Shown: piece after piece, positions 18,421 through 28,549 of the stretch
Numbering within the stretch: the stretch's first letter is position 1
Layout of the letters: every line of letters begins with the position of its first letter
From: Phreatobacter sp.
GTDB lineage: Bacteria > Pseudomonadota > Alphaproteobacteria > Rhizobiales > Phreatobacteraceae
DNA: 64,000 nucleotides
Direction: 5' to 3'
Assembly: GCF_027532945.1 (NCBI RefSeq)
Contig: NZ_JAPZTZ010000023.1
Location: 1-64,000 of the forward strand
Notes under the pieces: generated by a model
Told to the model about the DNA's origin: nothing
The model's database searches: none
What the model saw: only the letters and a program-made list of their open reading frames with translations
Made by a program: the position numbers and the translations under genes

Positions 18421-18885
18421 ATGCCGCTTCCAGACATCATCGCCGATGGCGCGATCATCCCCTCGCTCCGCGCCGAGTCGAAGACCCATCTGCTCAAGGA
18501 ACTGGCGACGCGAGCCGCGGCCCTCACCGGCCGCGCCGCCGACGAGATCTTCACCACCCTGTCCGAGCGCGAGAATCTCGGGTCGACCGGTGCCGGCGGC
18601 GGCATCGCCATCCCGCATGGCAAGCTGCCGAAGCTGCCGCGGGTCTTCGGCCTGTTCGCCCGGCTGGAGAGGCCGGTGGATTTCGATTCGATCGACGGCC
18701 AGCCCGTGGACCTGGTCTTCACCCTGCTCGCGCCCGAGGGGGCCGGCGCCGACCATCTGAAGGCGCTGTCCCGCATCGCGCGGCTCACCCGCGATCCCGC
18801 CAATGTGCAGAAGCTGCGCGCCGCCCGCGACGAAGCGACGCTGCGCGTGCTGCTCGCCCAGTCTCCGGCCACCCACGCGGCCTGA
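18421..18885 (+). CDS. ptsN: Nitrogen-regulatory PTS IIA protein
   Basis: This 154-residue protein is EIIA-Ntr, the terminal phosphate acceptor of the regulatory PTS-Ntr system, which signals nitrogen and carbon state and affects potassium transport and PHA metabolism in alphaproteobacteria. The phosphorylation site is His66 in IAIPHGKLPKLP, and the N-terminal helix LLKELATRAAALTG and RENLGSTG motif are typical. GGAGAAGG lies eight bases before the ATG. It follows hpf in the same direction and is probably co-transcribed. Confidence 0.95.
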   Translation: MPLPDIIADGAIIPSLRAESKTHLLKELATRAAALTGRAADEIFTTLSERENLGSTGAGGGIAIPHGKLPKLPRVFGLFARLERPVDFDSIDGQPVDLVFTLLAPEGAGADHLKALSRIARLTRDPANVQKLRAARDEATLRVLLAQSPATHAA

Positions 18886-18999
18886 CGGCCGCGTCGCTGT
18901 GATCCGCCGCGACACGTCTGCGTGAAAGCGCCTTGGCCCGCGGGGTCGGGCGGCCTAAACTCAGATCGGACTGGGAAACGGCGCAGCCCCGGAGTGAGC

Positions 19000-19557
19000 G
19001 TGTCCGACCGAATCGCCTTCGACGATTGCCTGCAGCTGGTGCTGAAGCTCGACGCCATGGTTCCGGCGCCGGCGCAGCCCAAGCGGCTCGATGCCCTGTT
19101 CCGCGACCTCGCGCGGTTCAAGCCGCACCAGCCGGCCTATGAGCTGCAGGACCTCATCTGGGCGGTGTGGACCAATCACGAGGACGAGTTCGCCGACCAG
19201 GCCATGGAGCAGGCGATCAACGCCATCGCGCTGAAGGACTATGACGTCGCCCAGCTCGTGCTGGATGCGCTGGTGGACGCCCGGCCCGAATGGTCGGAGG
19301 CCTGGAACAAGCGCGCGACGCTGCACTTCATCCGGGGCGACGACGCCTATGCGGTGCGTGACGTGATGGAGACGCTGAAGCGCGAACCGCGCCATTTCGG
19401 CGCCCTGTCCGGTTTCGCGCAGATCTGCCTGAAACATGCCCGCGAAGCCGAGGCTCTGGTGGCCTTCGAGGCGGCGCTTGCCATCAACCCGCATCTGGAG
19501 GGCGTCGCCGCCCTCGTCGCCGAGATGCACGCCAAGGGCGGACGCGTCCTGCACTGA
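19000..19557 (+). CDS. TPR-repeat protein of unknown function
   Basis: From the GTG at 19000 (GGAG at 18991-18994) the protein has 185 residues. Another GTG six bases earlier or the ATG at 18922 are alternatives. The region about 75-175 contains helix pairs of TPR type: WSEAWNKRATLHFIRGDDAYAVRD, FGALSGFAQICLKHA and EALVAFEAALAINPHLEG. The N-terminal part FDDCLQLVLKLDAMVP and WTNHEDEFADQAMEQAI is conserved-looking but unfamiliar. There is no signal peptide, so it is probably cytoplasmic and acts through protein contacts. It lies between ptsN and a membrane protein gene with small spacers. Confidence 0.75.
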   Translation: MSDRIAFDDCLQLVLKLDAMVPAPAQPKRLDALFRDLARFKPHQPAYELQDLIWAVWTNHEDEFADQAMEQAINAIALKDYDVAQLVLDALVDARPEWSEAWNKRATLHFIRGDDAYAVRDVMETLKREPRHFGALSGFAQICLKHAREAEALVAFEAALAINPHLEGVAALVAEMHAKGGRVLH

Positions 19558-19622
19558 GACGGCTGCCGCGTGGCCTCGCGGCGCGCTAGACCGGCTGCCC
19601 CACTCGCTGCGGCCGGTCTCCC

Positions 19623-20414
19623 TTGTTCCTCATCGCCCTCCTCACCAAGGCCCTGACGACCGCGGCCATCGTGCTCGCCGCCTCGTTTGTCGCGGAGCGG
19701 GCACGGCCCTTCCTCGCGGCGCTCGTTCTGGCCCTGCCGATCTCCACCGGCCCGGCCTATGTCATCCTCGCGCTGGACCACGATGCCGGATTCATTGCGG
19801 AAGCCGCGCTTTCCAGCCTTGCCGGCAATGTCGCCATCGCTCCCGCCGCCATCGCCTATGCGCTGCTGGCGCGGCGCGGCGGGGGGCTCATCGTCTCCTA
19901 TGCGGCGATGATCACCGCCTGGCTCGCGGCGGCGCTGGCGGTGAAGGCCTTTGCCTGGGGCACGGTCTCAGCCGTCATCCTGAACCTCGTCGTCTTCGGG
20001 CTCGCCACGGCACTCACCTGGGGCTGGCGCGGCGGCGAGAAGCCGGCGCGGGTCGAACGCCGCTGGTATGATCTGCCGCTGCGGGCGGCGATCGTCGTCT
20101 CGGTGGTGGTGGCGGTGATCCTCGTCTCGGAGCGGCTCGGGCCGGGAGCGACCGGCATCGCCGCGCTGTTCCCGGCAAGCTTCTCGAGCTTCATCCTTCT
20201 GATGCATCGCCGCCTCGGCGGGCCGGCGGTGGCCTCCGCCTTCGTCAATGGCATGACGATGATCTTCGGCTTCACCGGCTTCCTGCTGGCGCTGCATCTC
20301 TTCGCGGCGCAGGGGGCGGTCTGGACGGGCCTTGCCGTCGGCCTCGCCATTCCCGTGGCCTGGTCGGCGCTGCTGCTGGTGCTCAGCCGGCGGGCCGCCC
20401 GCGCCGCGCCTTGA
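19623..20414 (+). CDS. Multi-pass membrane protein of unknown function
   Basis: The 263-residue protein has about eight hydrophobic segments and no large soluble domain. It starts at a TTG, with the peptide [20 protein letters not shown] forming the first helix. Features such as [20 protein letters not shown] and [19 protein letters not shown] are seen in conserved unannotated proteobacterial membrane proteins, but I cannot assign a substrate. Its 3' end overlaps the 3' end of mutS on the other strand by 32 bases. Confidence 0.75.
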   Translation: MFLIALLTKALTTAAIVLAASFVAERARPFLAALVLALPISTGPAYVILALDHDAGFIAEAALSSLAGNVAIAPAAIAYALLARRGGGLIVSYAAMITAWLAAALAVKAFAWGTVSAVILNLVVFGLATALTWGWRGGEKPARVERRWYDLPLRAAIVVSVVVAVILVSERLGPGATGIAALFPASFSSFILLMHRRLGGPAVASAFVNGMTMIFGFTGFLLALHLFAAQGAVWTGLAVGLAIPVAWSALLLVLSRRAARAAP

Positions 20415-23142
20415 GCGCGTAGAGCGCCTCCTGCGCCTCACGCGGCGTCATGTCGTCGGGATCCATCGTGTCGAGCAGGTCGAGCGCGGGATCGGGCGGC
20501 GGCGCGGCGGGAGCCGGACGCGGCGCCACGGCGAAGAGCGGCAGGTCGTCGATCATGCGACGCGTCGGTGCCGTGCGGTCTGTCGCCTCGAGTTCGGCCA
20601 GCACCTGCCGGGCGCGCTCGACCACGGCGGGGGGAAGCCCCGCGAGCTTCGCCACCTGGATGCCGTAGGAGCGGTCGGCGGCGCCCTCGCCCACCTCGTG
20701 GAGGAAGATGACGTCGCCGCGCCATTCCTTCACCCGCATCGTGGCATTGGACAGCCGCGGCAGCCGCCGCGACAGCACGGTCAGCTCGTGGAAATGGGTG
20801 GCGAAGAGCGCCCGGCAACGGTTGGTCTCGTGCAGGTGCTCCACCGCTGCCCAGGCGATGGAGAGGCCGTCGAAGGTCGCCGTGCCGCGGCCGATCTCGT
20901 CGAGGATGACGAGAGCGCGGGGACCGGCCTGATTGAGGATGGCAGCGGTCTCGACCATCTCGACCATGAAGGTCGAGCGGCCGCGGGCAAGGTCGTCAGC
21001 GGCGCCGACACGCGAGAACAGCCGGTCGACGATGCCGAGATGGGCCGAGGCCGCCGGCACGAAGGAGCCCATCTGGGCGAGCACCGCGACCAGCGCGTTC
21101 TGGCGCAGGAAGGTCGACTTGCCCGCCATGTTCGGGCCGGTGATGAGCCAGATGCGGCCGGCGGGCGCCTCCGACCGGCCGTCATGGCCGGACAGGTCGC
21201 AGTCATTGGCCACAAACGGCGCCTTGCCGCGGATGGCCTGCTCGACCACGGGATGGCGGGCCTGCTTCACCGCGAAGGCGAGCGAGGTGTCGACCAGCGG
21301 CCGGTAATAGCTTTCCTCCGCCGCCAGCGTCGCCAGCGAGGCCGCAACGTCCAGCACCGCCACCGCCTCCGCCGCGGCGCGGATGTCATCGGCCATGGCG
21401 AGCACGGCGCGGGCGAGATCGGCGAAGACCTCCTGTTCGAGGCCGAGCGCCCGGTCGGCGGCTCCGGCGATCTTCGCCTCGAGCTGGCCGAGCTCGGTGG
21501 TGGAGAAGCGCATCGCCCCCGCCATGGTCTGGCGGTGGATGAAGGTCTCGTTGAGCGGGGCTTTCAGGAACGTCTCGCCGTGCTGCTGCGCCACCTCGAC
21601 GAAATAGCCGAGCACGTTGTTGTGCTTGACCTTGAGGGTGCGGATGCCGGTCTCCTCGGCATAGCGCGCCTGGAGCGAGGCGATGACGCGGCGGCTCTCG
21701 TCGCGCAGCGCCCGGGTCTCGTCGAGGGCGGGCAGGTAACCGGCGCGGACGAAGCCGCCGTCGCGCTTGAGCAGCGGCAAGTCGACATCGAGCGCCTGGG
21801 CAAGCCTGTCGGCGAGGGTGGGCGAGGGACGGGCGAGGCCCTCGGCCGCAGCGCCCAGCTCGCCGGCGGCGACATCACCGAGCAGGGTCGCGAGGCTGAC
21901 GGCGGCGACGAGTCCCTGGCCGATGGCGGCGAGGTCACGCGGGCCGCCGCGGTCCATGGCGATGCGGGTCAATGCCCGCGCCATGTCGGGGGCTTCCTCA
22001 AGGCGGGCGCGGATCTCGGCCCGCAAGGACGGCGCAGCGACGAGGGCCTCGACGGCGTCGAGCCGGGCGGTGATGGCAGCGGGGTCGGTCAGGGGGCTTG
22101 CGAGCCGCACCGCGAGGAGGCGCGCGCCGGCCGCGGTCACGGTGCGGTCGATGGCGGCAAGGAGCGAGCCCTGCCGCTCGCCGCCGAGGGTGCGGACGAG
22201 TTCGAGATTGGCCCGGGTCGCCGCGTCGATGAGCATGGCGGCGCCGGCTGCCTCGCGCACCGGAGGGGTGAGCGGCGCGCGAGTCGCGATCTGCGTGCGC
22301 TCGACATAGGTCACGACCGCGGCGGCGGCGGTGAGTTCGAGGCGCGAGAAAGCGCCGAAGCCGTCGAGCGTGCCGACGCCGAAATAGCCGGCAAGGCGGC
22401 GCTCGGCGGTGGCCCCGTCGAAGAGGTCGCGCGGCACCGGCGACACCGCACGGAAGGAGCGCCAGAAATCGGCAAGGCCGGTATCGGCATAGAGCGCGTC
22501 GGAAATGACGATTTCGCGCGGGTCGACGCGAGCGATGTCGGCGGCAAGACGCCCGCCATCGGTTTCGGCGACGCGGAACTCGCCGGTGGAGATGTCGACC
22601 CAGGCGAGGCCGAAACCCTCGCCAGCGATGGAGGAGGTGCGGGCGCGGGCGACAGTGAGGAGGAAGTTGCTGCGACGGGCGTCGAGGAGCGAGTCCTCTG
22701 TCAGCGTGCCGGGGGTGACGAGGCGGACGACGTCGCGCTTCACCACCGATTTCGAGCCGCGCTTCTTCGCTTCCGCCGGATCTTCGACCTGCTCGCAGAC
22801 GGCGACCTTGAAGCCAAGCTGGATGAGGCGCTGGAGATAGTCGTCCGCCGCATGGACCGGCACGCCGGCCATGGGGATGTCCTCGCCGAGATGCTTGCCG
22901 CGCTTGGTCAGGGCGATGCCGAGGGCGCGGGAGGCGGCGACCGCATCGTCGAAGAACAGCTCGTAGAAATCGCCCATCCGGTAGAACAGCAGCGAATCCG
23001 GGTTCGCCGCCTTGATCTCGATGTACTGCTCCATCATCGGCGTGACGCGGCCCTCCGCCTCGGCGGGCGGGCTTGCGGCAGCGGGAGGGGGCGCGGGGTC
23101 GAGCATCGCCGGGACGCTCGCAGGTGAGGCGTGCGAATTCAA
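20383..23142 (-). CDS. mutS: DNA mismatch repair protein MutS
   Basis: The protein of 919 residues recognises base mismatches and small loops and starts methyl-independent or strand-directed repair with MutL. The mismatch-contact Phe-X-Glu lies in [12 protein letters not shown] (about residues 56-67). The ATPase has Walker [14 protein letters not shown], Walker [12 protein letters not shown] and THFHEL. The C-terminus ends with a conserved short dimerisation-type tail. The longest frame starts at a TTG (23142). An ATG 36 bases inside (23106) is also plausible, and neither has a clear ribosome binding site. No mutL is in the window. Confidence 0.96.
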   Translation of the reverse strand: MNSHASPASVPAMLDPAPPPAAASPPAEAEGRVTPMMEQYIEIKAANPDSLLFYRMGDFYELFFDDAVAASRALGIALTKRGKHLGEDIPMAGVPVHAADDYLQRLIQLGFKVAVCEQVEDPAEAKKRGSKSVVKRDVVRLVTPGTLTEDSLLDARRSNFLLTVARARTSSIAGEGFGLAWVDISTGEFRVAETDGGRLAADIARVDPREIVISDALYADTGLADFWRSFRAVSPVPRDLFDGATAERRLAGYFGVGTLDGFGAFSRLELTAAAAVVTYVERTQIATRAPLTPPVREAAGAAMLIDAATRANLELVRTLGGERQGSLLAAIDRTVTAAGARLLAVRLASPLTDPAAITARLDAVEALVAAPSLRAEIRARLEEAPDMARALTRIAMDRGGPRDLAAIGQGLVAAVSLATLLGDVAAGELGAAAEGLARPSPTLADRLAQALDVDLPLLKRDGGFVRAGYLPALDETRALRDESRRVIASLQARYAEETGIRTLKVKHNNVLGYFVEVAQQHGETFLKAPLNETFIHRQTMAGAMRFSTTELGQLEAKIAGAADRALGLEQEVFADLARAVLAMADDIRAAAEAVAVLDVAASLATLAAEESYYRPLVDTSLAFAVKQARHPVVEQAIRGKAPFVANDCDLSGHDGRSEAPAGRIWLITGPNMAGKSTFLRQNALVAVLAQMGSFVPAASAHLGIVDRLFSRVGAADDLARGRSTFMVEMVETAAILNQAGPRALVILDEIGRGTATFDGLSIAWAAVEHLHETNRCRALFATHFHELTVLSRRLPRLSNATMRVKEWRGDVIFLHEVGEGAADRSYGIQVAKLAGLPPAVVERARQVLAELEATDRTAPTRRMIDDLPLFAVAPRPAPAAPPPDPALDLLDTMDPDDMTPREAQEALYALKARRGRPAG

Positions 23143-23179
23143 CCGCGCCGCGCGCTCCGCCCACAGGGTTTGGGGGTCG

Positions 23180-23914
23180 TCAGACGATCCGGGCCAATTC
23201 CGCCTGCACGCGAAGCAGCTTCGGCAGGATCTCCGCCACGATCACGCCGGGCGGAAAGCGCGTCGCCTGCGTGCCGACATTGATCGCCGCCACCACCTTG
23301 CCCTCGCGGTCGATGACCGGCACGGCGATGGAGGTCAGGCCCACCTCCAGCTCCTGGTCGATGACCGCATAGCCGGCGGTGCGCGCCGCGGCGACGCGCG
23401 CCATGACCGCCTCGACCGACGTGGCGGTCGCCCGGGTCAGCGCCCGGCGGTCCGAGGCCTCGACCCGGCGGCGGGCCTCGTCCTCGGGCAGGGCGGCGAG
23501 CAGCACCCGGCCCATCGAGGTGCAATAGGCCGGCAGCCGCGAGCCAACCGACAGGCCCACCGACATGATTCGCTTGGTAGCGGCGCGGGCGACATAGACG
23601 ATGTCGCGGCCATCGAGGAGCGAGGCCGAGGAGCTCTCGCCGATCTCCTCGCTGAGCCGCTCCAGCGCGTTCTGCAAGACCGCCGTCAGCGGCGTGGAGG
23701 AGAGATAGGCGTAGCCGAGCTGGAGCACGCGAGGGGTCAGCGCGAAGTGCCGGCCGTCGGTCTCGGCATAGCCGATGCGGGCGAGGGTGATGAGGCAGCG
23801 GCGCGCCGTGGCGCGGCTGAGGCCGGTCATACGGGCGACATCGGCAATGGTGAGGCGCGGATGGCCGGCATCGAAACAGGCGATCACGGCGAGGCCCTTC
23901 TCGAGGCCCAGCAT
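23180..23914 (-). CDS. IclR-family transcription regulator (PcaR/PobR-like)
   Basis: The 244-residue protein has an N-terminal winged helix-turn-helix ([20 protein letters not shown], about residues 20-42) and a C-terminal effector-binding domain (about 75-240) with [17 protein letters not shown] and [20 protein letters not shown]. This combination matches the PcaR/PcaU/PobR branch of IclR proteins, regulators of the beta-ketoadipate pathway. The ATG at 23914 is the only usable start, since the frame upstream has no start codon before a stop. A perfect 15-bp palindrome lies 58 bases upstream, between this gene and the divergent amidotransferase gene, and a matching pair precedes the CoA-transferase gene at the end of the window. 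Confidence 0.9.
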   Translation of the reverse strand: MLGLEKGLAVIACFDAGHPRLTIADVARMTGLSRATARRCLITLARIGYAETDGRHFALTPRVLQLGYAYLSSTPLTAVLQNALERLSEEIGESSSASLLDGRDIVYVARAATKRIMSVGLSVGSRLPAYCTSMGRVLLAALPEDEARRRVEASDRRALTRATATSVEAVMARVAAARTAGYAVIDQELEVGLTSIAVPVIDREGKVVAAINVGTQATRFPPGVIVAEILPKLLRVQAELARIV

Positions 23915-23971
23915 GTGGTCGCGGTCGATCTGGCGGAAGGGGGCGGCGTCCAGGGTCGGCCTCAGGCGATT

Positions 23972-23986
23972 GTGCGGTCACCGCAC
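23972..23986. promoter_or_regulatory. Perfect palindrome GTGCGGTCACCGCAC, candidate IclR operator
   Basis: Seven-base arms flank a single central base. It lies 58 bases upstream of the IclR ATG and 97 bases upstream of the divergent amidotransferase gene. It has the form GTGCG-N5-CGCAC, the same as sites at 63791-63824. PcaR of Pseudomonas putida is reported to bind a related 15-mer. Autoregulation is inferred. Confidence 0.55.
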
Positions 23987-24083
23987 GTCTTGCCGTTTTT
24001 GCGCGGATGGGGCAACGGAATTCCGTCCCTTGCTGCCATCAGGTCACGGGGCGTCTCGCAGACCGTCCTCCCGAAGGCCTCCC

Positions 24084-24947
24084 ATGTCGCTCCGCCTCCT
24101 CGTCATCGAAGGCAACACCGCCGCCGATCGTGCCCGCCACGCCGCCGGCCGTGGTGCGACCCCCTCCGAGGCCTATGCGGAGGTGCTGCGCGAACTCGCG
24201 CCCGACGCCGTCTGCGACATCGCCTTTCCCGCCGATCCCGGCGCGAACCTGCCGGATGCCGGCGGCCTCGAGGGCTATGACGGCGTGGCGCTCACCGGTT
24301 CGTCGCTGAACCTCTACGACATGACCCCAGAGATCCGCTCGCAGATCGATCTCGCCCGTCAGGTGTTCGCTTCGGGAACACCGGTCTTCGGATCGTGCTG
24401 GGGCCTGCAGGTGCTCACCACCGCCGCCGGCGGTGTGGTGCGGAAGAACCCGAAGGGCCGCGAGATGGGCTTCGCCCGCAAGATCACCGCCAACGAGGCG
24501 GGCCGCACCCATCCGATGCTTGCCGGCCGGCCGATCGCCTTCGACGCTCCCGCCGTCCACCAGGACGAGGTGGAGACCATGGCACCGGGCACGACGCTGC
24601 TCGCCTCCAACGGCATGAGCGCGGTGCAGGCGGCGGAGATCCGCGTCGGCCAGGGCATCGCCTGGGCGGTGCAGTACCATCCGGAATTCTCCCTCGCCGA
24701 GGTCGCGGCCATTGGCGGCGCGCTCGGACCCCGCCTCGTCGATGAGGGCTTCTTCGAGGACATGGAGGCCCTTGCGCGCTGGCGTTCCGACCTCGATGCC
24801 CTTAATGTCGATCCGGCGAACACCCCCGTCGCCTGGCGCCATGGCCTGGATGTCGAGCTGCTCGACACCGGCCGTCGCAGAACCGAGATCGCCAATTGGC
24901 TGAGCGCCATGGTGAGACCGAAGAAGAGCTTACGCGGCCGCGCCTGA
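24084..24947 (+). CDS. Class I glutamine amidotransferase-like protein
   Basis: This 287-residue protein has the class I amidotransferase triad: Cys105 in GSCWGLQV, and His199 with Glu201 in QYHPEFS. There is no synthetase domain, so it is a stand-alone GMP-synthase-glutaminase-like hydrolase of the YfeJ/GuaA-related group. Such proteins may hydrolyse gamma-glutamyl compounds, but the substrate is not evident here. The C-terminal 60 residues (DALNVDPANTPVAWRHGLD) are a family-specific extension. It is transcribed away from the IclR gene, and the shared spacer carries the palindrome. A methyltransferase gene starts 21 bases downstream. Confidence 0.85.
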   Translation: MSLRLLVIEGNTAADRARHAAGRGATPSEAYAEVLRELAPDAVCDIAFPADPGANLPDAGGLEGYDGVALTGSSLNLYDMTPEIRSQIDLARQVFASGTPVFGSCWGLQVLTTAAGGVVRKNPKGREMGFARKITANEAGRTHPMLAGRPIAFDAPAVHQDEVETMAPGTTLLASNGMSAVQAAEIRVGQGIAWAVQYHPEFSLAEVAAIGGALGPRLVDEGFFEDMEALARWRSDLDALNVDPANTPVAWRHGLDVELLDTGRRRTEIANWLSAMVRPKKSLRGRA

Positions 24948-24968
24948 ACAAGCGGCCAGGGGGGCCGC

Positions 24969-26045
24969 ATGACTTCGTCGACGCCTGCGTCATCGCGACC
25001 CCAACTGGGACTGAGGCCCGCCTCTCTCGCCACACGCTGGACGCGGGTGCTCTATGAGGGCCTGGTCTACGGCGCCGCCTATGCCATCCCCACCTTCTTC
25101 GCGACGAGCCCGAAGCGGGTGGATCCCGAATGGATCTGGCACTTCTGCACCTGCGACCGGACCGCTATCGAGCAGGGCTTTGTCGATCACTGGCCGCCCG
25201 CGCCGTTCCGCCGGCGGATCATCAAGGGTTTCCTCGACCAGACCCATGCCGAGGGCATCGAGTATCACTACGACGTCTCGAACGCGTTCTACGCGCTGTT
25301 CCTCGACCGCGACTACATGTTCTACACCTGCGCCGACTTCAACGCCCCGACCGACACGATCGAGGATGCGCAGCGGAACAAGGCCAATCACATCCTGGGC
25401 CTGCTCGACCCGCGGCCCGGCGAGAAGATCATCGAACTCGGCTGCGGCTGGGGCGGGATGCTCAAGCATATCAGTGCGGCCATCGGCGACGGCAGCAACC
25501 TGTCGGGCCTGACCCTGTCACGCGACCAGGTGGACTACATCCGCACCCATCTCGGCTTTTCCGTCGCGCTCGCCGATCTCATCACCCATGATTACGGGAC
25601 CGAGACCTACGACAAGATCTATGCGATCGGCGCCCTGGAACATGTGCGGCCGGACAGCATCCTGCCGCTGTTCCAGCGCCTCCATGCCGCGCTGAAGCCG
25701 GGCGGCCGCATGGTGCAGCACTTCTTCTCGCTCAACGGCACCGACCCCGTGCCGCCGTCGATGCTCGGAGCCCAGGCCTATTTCCCGGGATCGATCCTGT
25801 CGCTGCATAGCGACATCCGCGCCAAGGCGGAACGCGCCGGTTTCCGCATCGCCCACGATTCCGCGCATGACTACCGGCCAACCCTGCGCGCCTGGTTCGA
25901 CCGGCTGGTCGAGAACCGCGACCAGGCCGAGGCCCTGGTCGGGCATCACGTGGTGAACAAGTATTTCGTCTATTTCGCCATGTCTTGGCGGTTCTTCGAC
26001 CTCAAGCAGTCAACGCTGCACCGTCTCGTGCTGATGAAGGACTGA
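24969..26045 (+). CDS. SAM-dependent methyltransferase of the cyclopropane-fatty-acid synthase family
   Basis: The 358-residue protein resembles CFA/mycolic acid synthases, which transfer a methyl or methylene group from SAM to unsaturated acyl chains of phospholipids. The hallmark YHYDVSNAFYALFLD (about residues 98-112) precedes YMFYTCADF with the Cys that lies in the active site of the family. The SAM-binding loop is IELGCGWGGMLKH (about 156-168). The N-terminal lipid-binding domain of classical Cfa is short here, so the product could be cyclopropanated, methylated or another modified lipid. It is 21 bases behind the amidotransferase gene and probably co-transcribed, and converges with lepA. 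Confidence 0.85.
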   Translation: MTSSTPASSRPQLGLRPASLATRWTRVLYEGLVYGAAYAIPTFFATSPKRVDPEWIWHFCTCDRTAIEQGFVDHWPPAPFRRRIIKGFLDQTHAEGIEYHYDVSNAFYALFLDRDYMFYTCADFNAPTDTIEDAQRNKANHILGLLDPRPGEKIIELGCGWGGMLKHISAAIGDGSNLSGLTLSRDQVDYIRTHLGFSVALADLITHDYGTETYDKIYAIGALEHVRPDSILPLFQRLHAALKPGGRMVQHFFSLNGTDPVPPSMLGAQAYFPGSILSLHSDIRAKAERAGFRIAHDSAHDYRPTLRAWFDRLVENRDQAEALVGHHVVNKYFVYFAMSWRFFDLKQSTLHRLVLMKD

Positions 26046-26076
26046 AGGGTCGGGCCGCCGCGACAGGCGACCCGCC

Positions 26077-27882
26077 TCACGCGTCCATCTTGAGCGCGGC
26101 GATGAAGGCTTCCTGCGGGATGTCGACCTTGCCGAACTGGCGCATCTTCTTCTTGCCCTCCTTCTGCTTGTCCAGAAGCTTGCGCTTGCGGGAGATGTCG
26201 CCGCCGTAGCACTTGGCGGTGACGTCCTTGCGCAGGGCCGAGATGGTCTCGCGGGCGATGACCTTGGCGCCGATCGAGGCCTGGATCGGGATCTTGAAGA
26301 GGTGCTGCGGGATGAGGTCCTTCAGCTTCTCGCACATGGCGCGGCCGCGGCTCTCGGCGCGGTTGCGGTGGACGAGCATGGAGAGGGCGTCGACCGGTTC
26401 GCCATTGACCAGGAGCGACATCTTCACGAGGTCGCCCTCGCGATAGTCGGTGATCTGGTAGTCGAAGGAGGCATAGCCCTTCGAGATCGACTTCAGCCGG
26501 TCGTAGAAGTCGAAGACCACCTCGTTGAGCGGCAGGTCATAGGTGACCATGGCGCGCGAGCCGACATAGGTCAGGTCGATCTGCACACCGCGGCGGTCCT
26601 GGCAGAGCTTCAGCACCGAGCCGAGATAGTCGTCCGGCGTCATAATCTTGGCGCGGATCCACGGCTCCGAGATGATCTCGATCTTCATCGGATCGGGCAT
26701 GTCGGCCGGGTTGTGCAGCTCGATCAGCGTGCCGTCGCGCTGGAGGATCTGGTAGACGACCGAGGGCGCGGTGGCGATGAGGTCGAGGTTGAACTCGCGC
26801 TCCAGCCGCTCCTGGATGATCTCGAGGTGGAGGAGCCCGAGGAAGCCGCAGCGGAAGCCGAAGCCAAGCGCCGCCGAACTCTCCATCTCGAACGAGAAGC
26901 TGGCGTCGTTGAGGCGCAGCTTGCCCATGGCGGCACGCAGGTCCTCGAAATCGGCGGCGTCCTGGGGGAAGAGGCCGCAGAAGACCACGGGCTGGGCCGG
27001 CTTGAAACCCGGCAGGGCCGCGGCGGTCGGCTTCTTCTCGTCGGTGATCGTGTCGCCGACGCGGGTATCGGCGACCTCCTTGATGGACGCGGTGATGAAG
27101 CCGACCTCGCCGGGGCCAAGATCCGTCACGTCGCGCATCTTCGGCGTGAAGACGCCGATCTTGTCGATGTCGTAGACGGCGTCCGTGCCCATCATCTTGA
27201 TGCGCTGGCCCTTCTTCATCGTGCCGTCGATGACGCGCACGAGGACGACGACGCCGAGATAGGGGTCGTACCAGCTATCGACCAGCATCGCCTTGAGCGG
27301 CGCGGCCTTGTCGCCCTTCGGCGCGGGCAGGCGCTGGACGATGGCCTCCAGCACGGCGGGAATGTTGAGGCCGGTCTTGGCCGAGACCTCGACGGCATCC
27401 GACGCGTCGAGGCCGATGACATCTTCGATCTGCTGCTTGACGCGCTCCGGCTCGGCGGCGGGCAGGTCGATCTTGTTCAGCACCGGCACGATCTCGTGGC
27501 CGGCATCGAGCGCCTGATAGACATTGGCCAGCGTCTGGGCCTCGACGCCCTGGGAGGCGTCGACGACGAGGATCGAGCCCTCGCAGGCGGCCAGCGAACG
27601 CGACACCTCATAGGCGAAGTCGACGTGGCCAGGCGTGTCCATGAGGTTCAGGACATAGGTCTTGCCATCGCTCGCGGTGTAGTCAAGGCGCACCGTCTGC
27701 GCCTTGATGGTGATGCCGCGCTCTTTCTCGATGTCCATGTTGTCGAGGACCTGTTCGGTCATCTCGCGTTCGGACAGGCCGCCGGTGACCTGGATGAGGC
27801 GGTCGGCGAGCGTCGATTTGCCGTGGTCGATATGGGCCACGATCGAGAAGTTGCGGATGAGGTCGAGCGGCGTGTCGGTCAT
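26077..27882 (-). CDS. lepA: Elongation factor 4 (LepA), ribosome back-translocating GTPase
   Basis: The 601-residue GTPase matches the usual LepA length from the ATG at 27882 ([12 protein letters not shown]). An in-frame ATG 12 bases upstream is possible, but the long upstream extension is not LepA-like. G1 is [10 protein letters not shown]3 is DTPGHVDF and G4 is NKID. Domains II, III and V and the LepA-specific C-terminal domain with the [20 protein letters not shown] loop are present. The factor acts on stalled or mistranslocated ribosomes under ionic or cold stress. A universal stress protein gene diverges from it across a 163-base spacer. Confidence 0.97.
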   Translation of the reverse strand: MTDTPLDLIRNFSIVAHIDHGKSTLADRLIQVTGGLSEREMTEQVLDNMDIEKERGITIKAQTVRLDYTASDGKTYVLNLMDTPGHVDFAYEVSRSLAACEGSILVVDASQGVEAQTLANVYQALDAGHEIVPVLNKIDLPAAEPERVKQQIEDVIGLDASDAVEVSAKTGLNIPAVLEAIVQRLPAPKGDKAAPLKAMLVDSWYDPYLGVVVLVRVIDGTMKKGQRIKMMGTDAVYDIDKIGVFTPKMRDVTDLGPGEVGFITASIKEVADTRVGDTITDEKKPTAAALPGFKPAQPVVFCGLFPQDAADFEDLRAAMGKLRLNDASFSFEMESSAALGFGFRCGFLGLLHLEIIQERLEREFNLDLIATAPSVVYQILQRDGTLIELHNPADMPDPMKIEIISEPWIRAKIMTPDDYLGSVLKLCQDRRGVQIDLTYVGSRAMVTYDLPLNEVVFDFYDRLKSISKGYASFDYQITDYREGDLVKMSLLVNGEPVDALSMLVHRNRAESRGRAMCEKLKDLIPQHLFKIPIQASIGAKVIARETISALRKDVTAKCYGGDISRKRKLLDKQKEGKKKMRQFGKVDIPQEAFIAALKMDA

Positions 27883-28045
27883 GTGCTGGCACATAGCAGC
27901 CCACCCCCATCTTTCCAAGGATTGCGACGCGATGCCACCGCGTTGTGATGCCGGAACGCGCCATCGCCGCCCCGCGCCGGCCGCTTGCCAAGGCTGCGGC
28001 GGGGGTGCGACATAGCGCCGTTGCGGTGCGCAGGAGAGGCCCCGA

Positions 28046-28543
28046 ATGACCCGCAAGCGCGAAGCCTACCAGTCCGGCCACACCCCGAAATTCATGGTGG
28101 TGGTGGACGAGACAGCCGAATGCGACCGCGCCATCGTGTTCGCCGCCCGCCGTGCCGCCCGCACCGGCCACCGTCTGCTCATGCTCGCCGTGATCGAGCC
28201 GAAGGTGGGCGACGGACAGGCGCTTTTCGGCGTCGCCGATGTGATGCGCGCTGAGGCCCACGCGGACGCACGCGCCAAGCTCGACGCCGCCGCCGACCGG
28301 ACGATGACCCTGGTCGGCGTGGAGCCGGAACTCGTCGTCCGCGAGGGCAAGCTCAGCGAAGCGATCCTCGCCCAGATCGAGGAGGACCCGGACGTCGCCA
28401 TCCTCGTGCTCGCTGCCGGCACGGGGAAGGACGGGCCGGGACCGCTGGTCTCCAGCCTCGCCCGCACCGCCGGCTCCTATCCGATCCCCGTCGCCATCGT
28501 GCCGGGCCAGCTCTCCGACGAAGAGATCGAGGCGCTCGCCTGA
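28046..28543 (+). CDS. Universal stress protein (UspA family)
   Basis: This protein of 165 residues has the single UspA fold. [22 protein letters not shown] is the first strand and helix. [11 protein letters not shown] follows, with a C-terminal [20 protein letters not shown] segment near the nucleotide-binding loop. The classical GX2GX9G(S/T) motif is present only in diverged form, so ATP binding is uncertain. Such proteins accumulate during growth arrest or membrane stress. It is divergent from lepA and converges with the hydrolase gene seven bases past its stop. Confidence 0.88.
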   Translation: MTRKREAYQSGHTPKFMVVVDETAECDRAIVFAARRAARTGHRLLMLAVIEPKVGDGQALFGVADVMRAEAHADARAKLDAAADRTMTLVGVEPELVVREGKLSEAILAQIEEDPDVAILVLAAGTGKDGPGPLVSSLARTAGSYPIPVAIVPGQLSDEEIEALA

Positions 28544-28549
28544 TCGCCC

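Noticed and set aside
20332-23127. 931-residue plus-strand open frame opposite mutS
   Set aside because: It runs antisense to the complete MutS coding region and is rich in Gly, Arg, Glu and His, the usual composition of mirror frames in high-GC DNA; it shows no recognisable domain.
26302-27948. 548-residue plus-strand open frame opposite lepA
   Set aside because: It mirrors the lepA codons and has the His/Val/Gly/Asp-rich composition of an antisense shadow.
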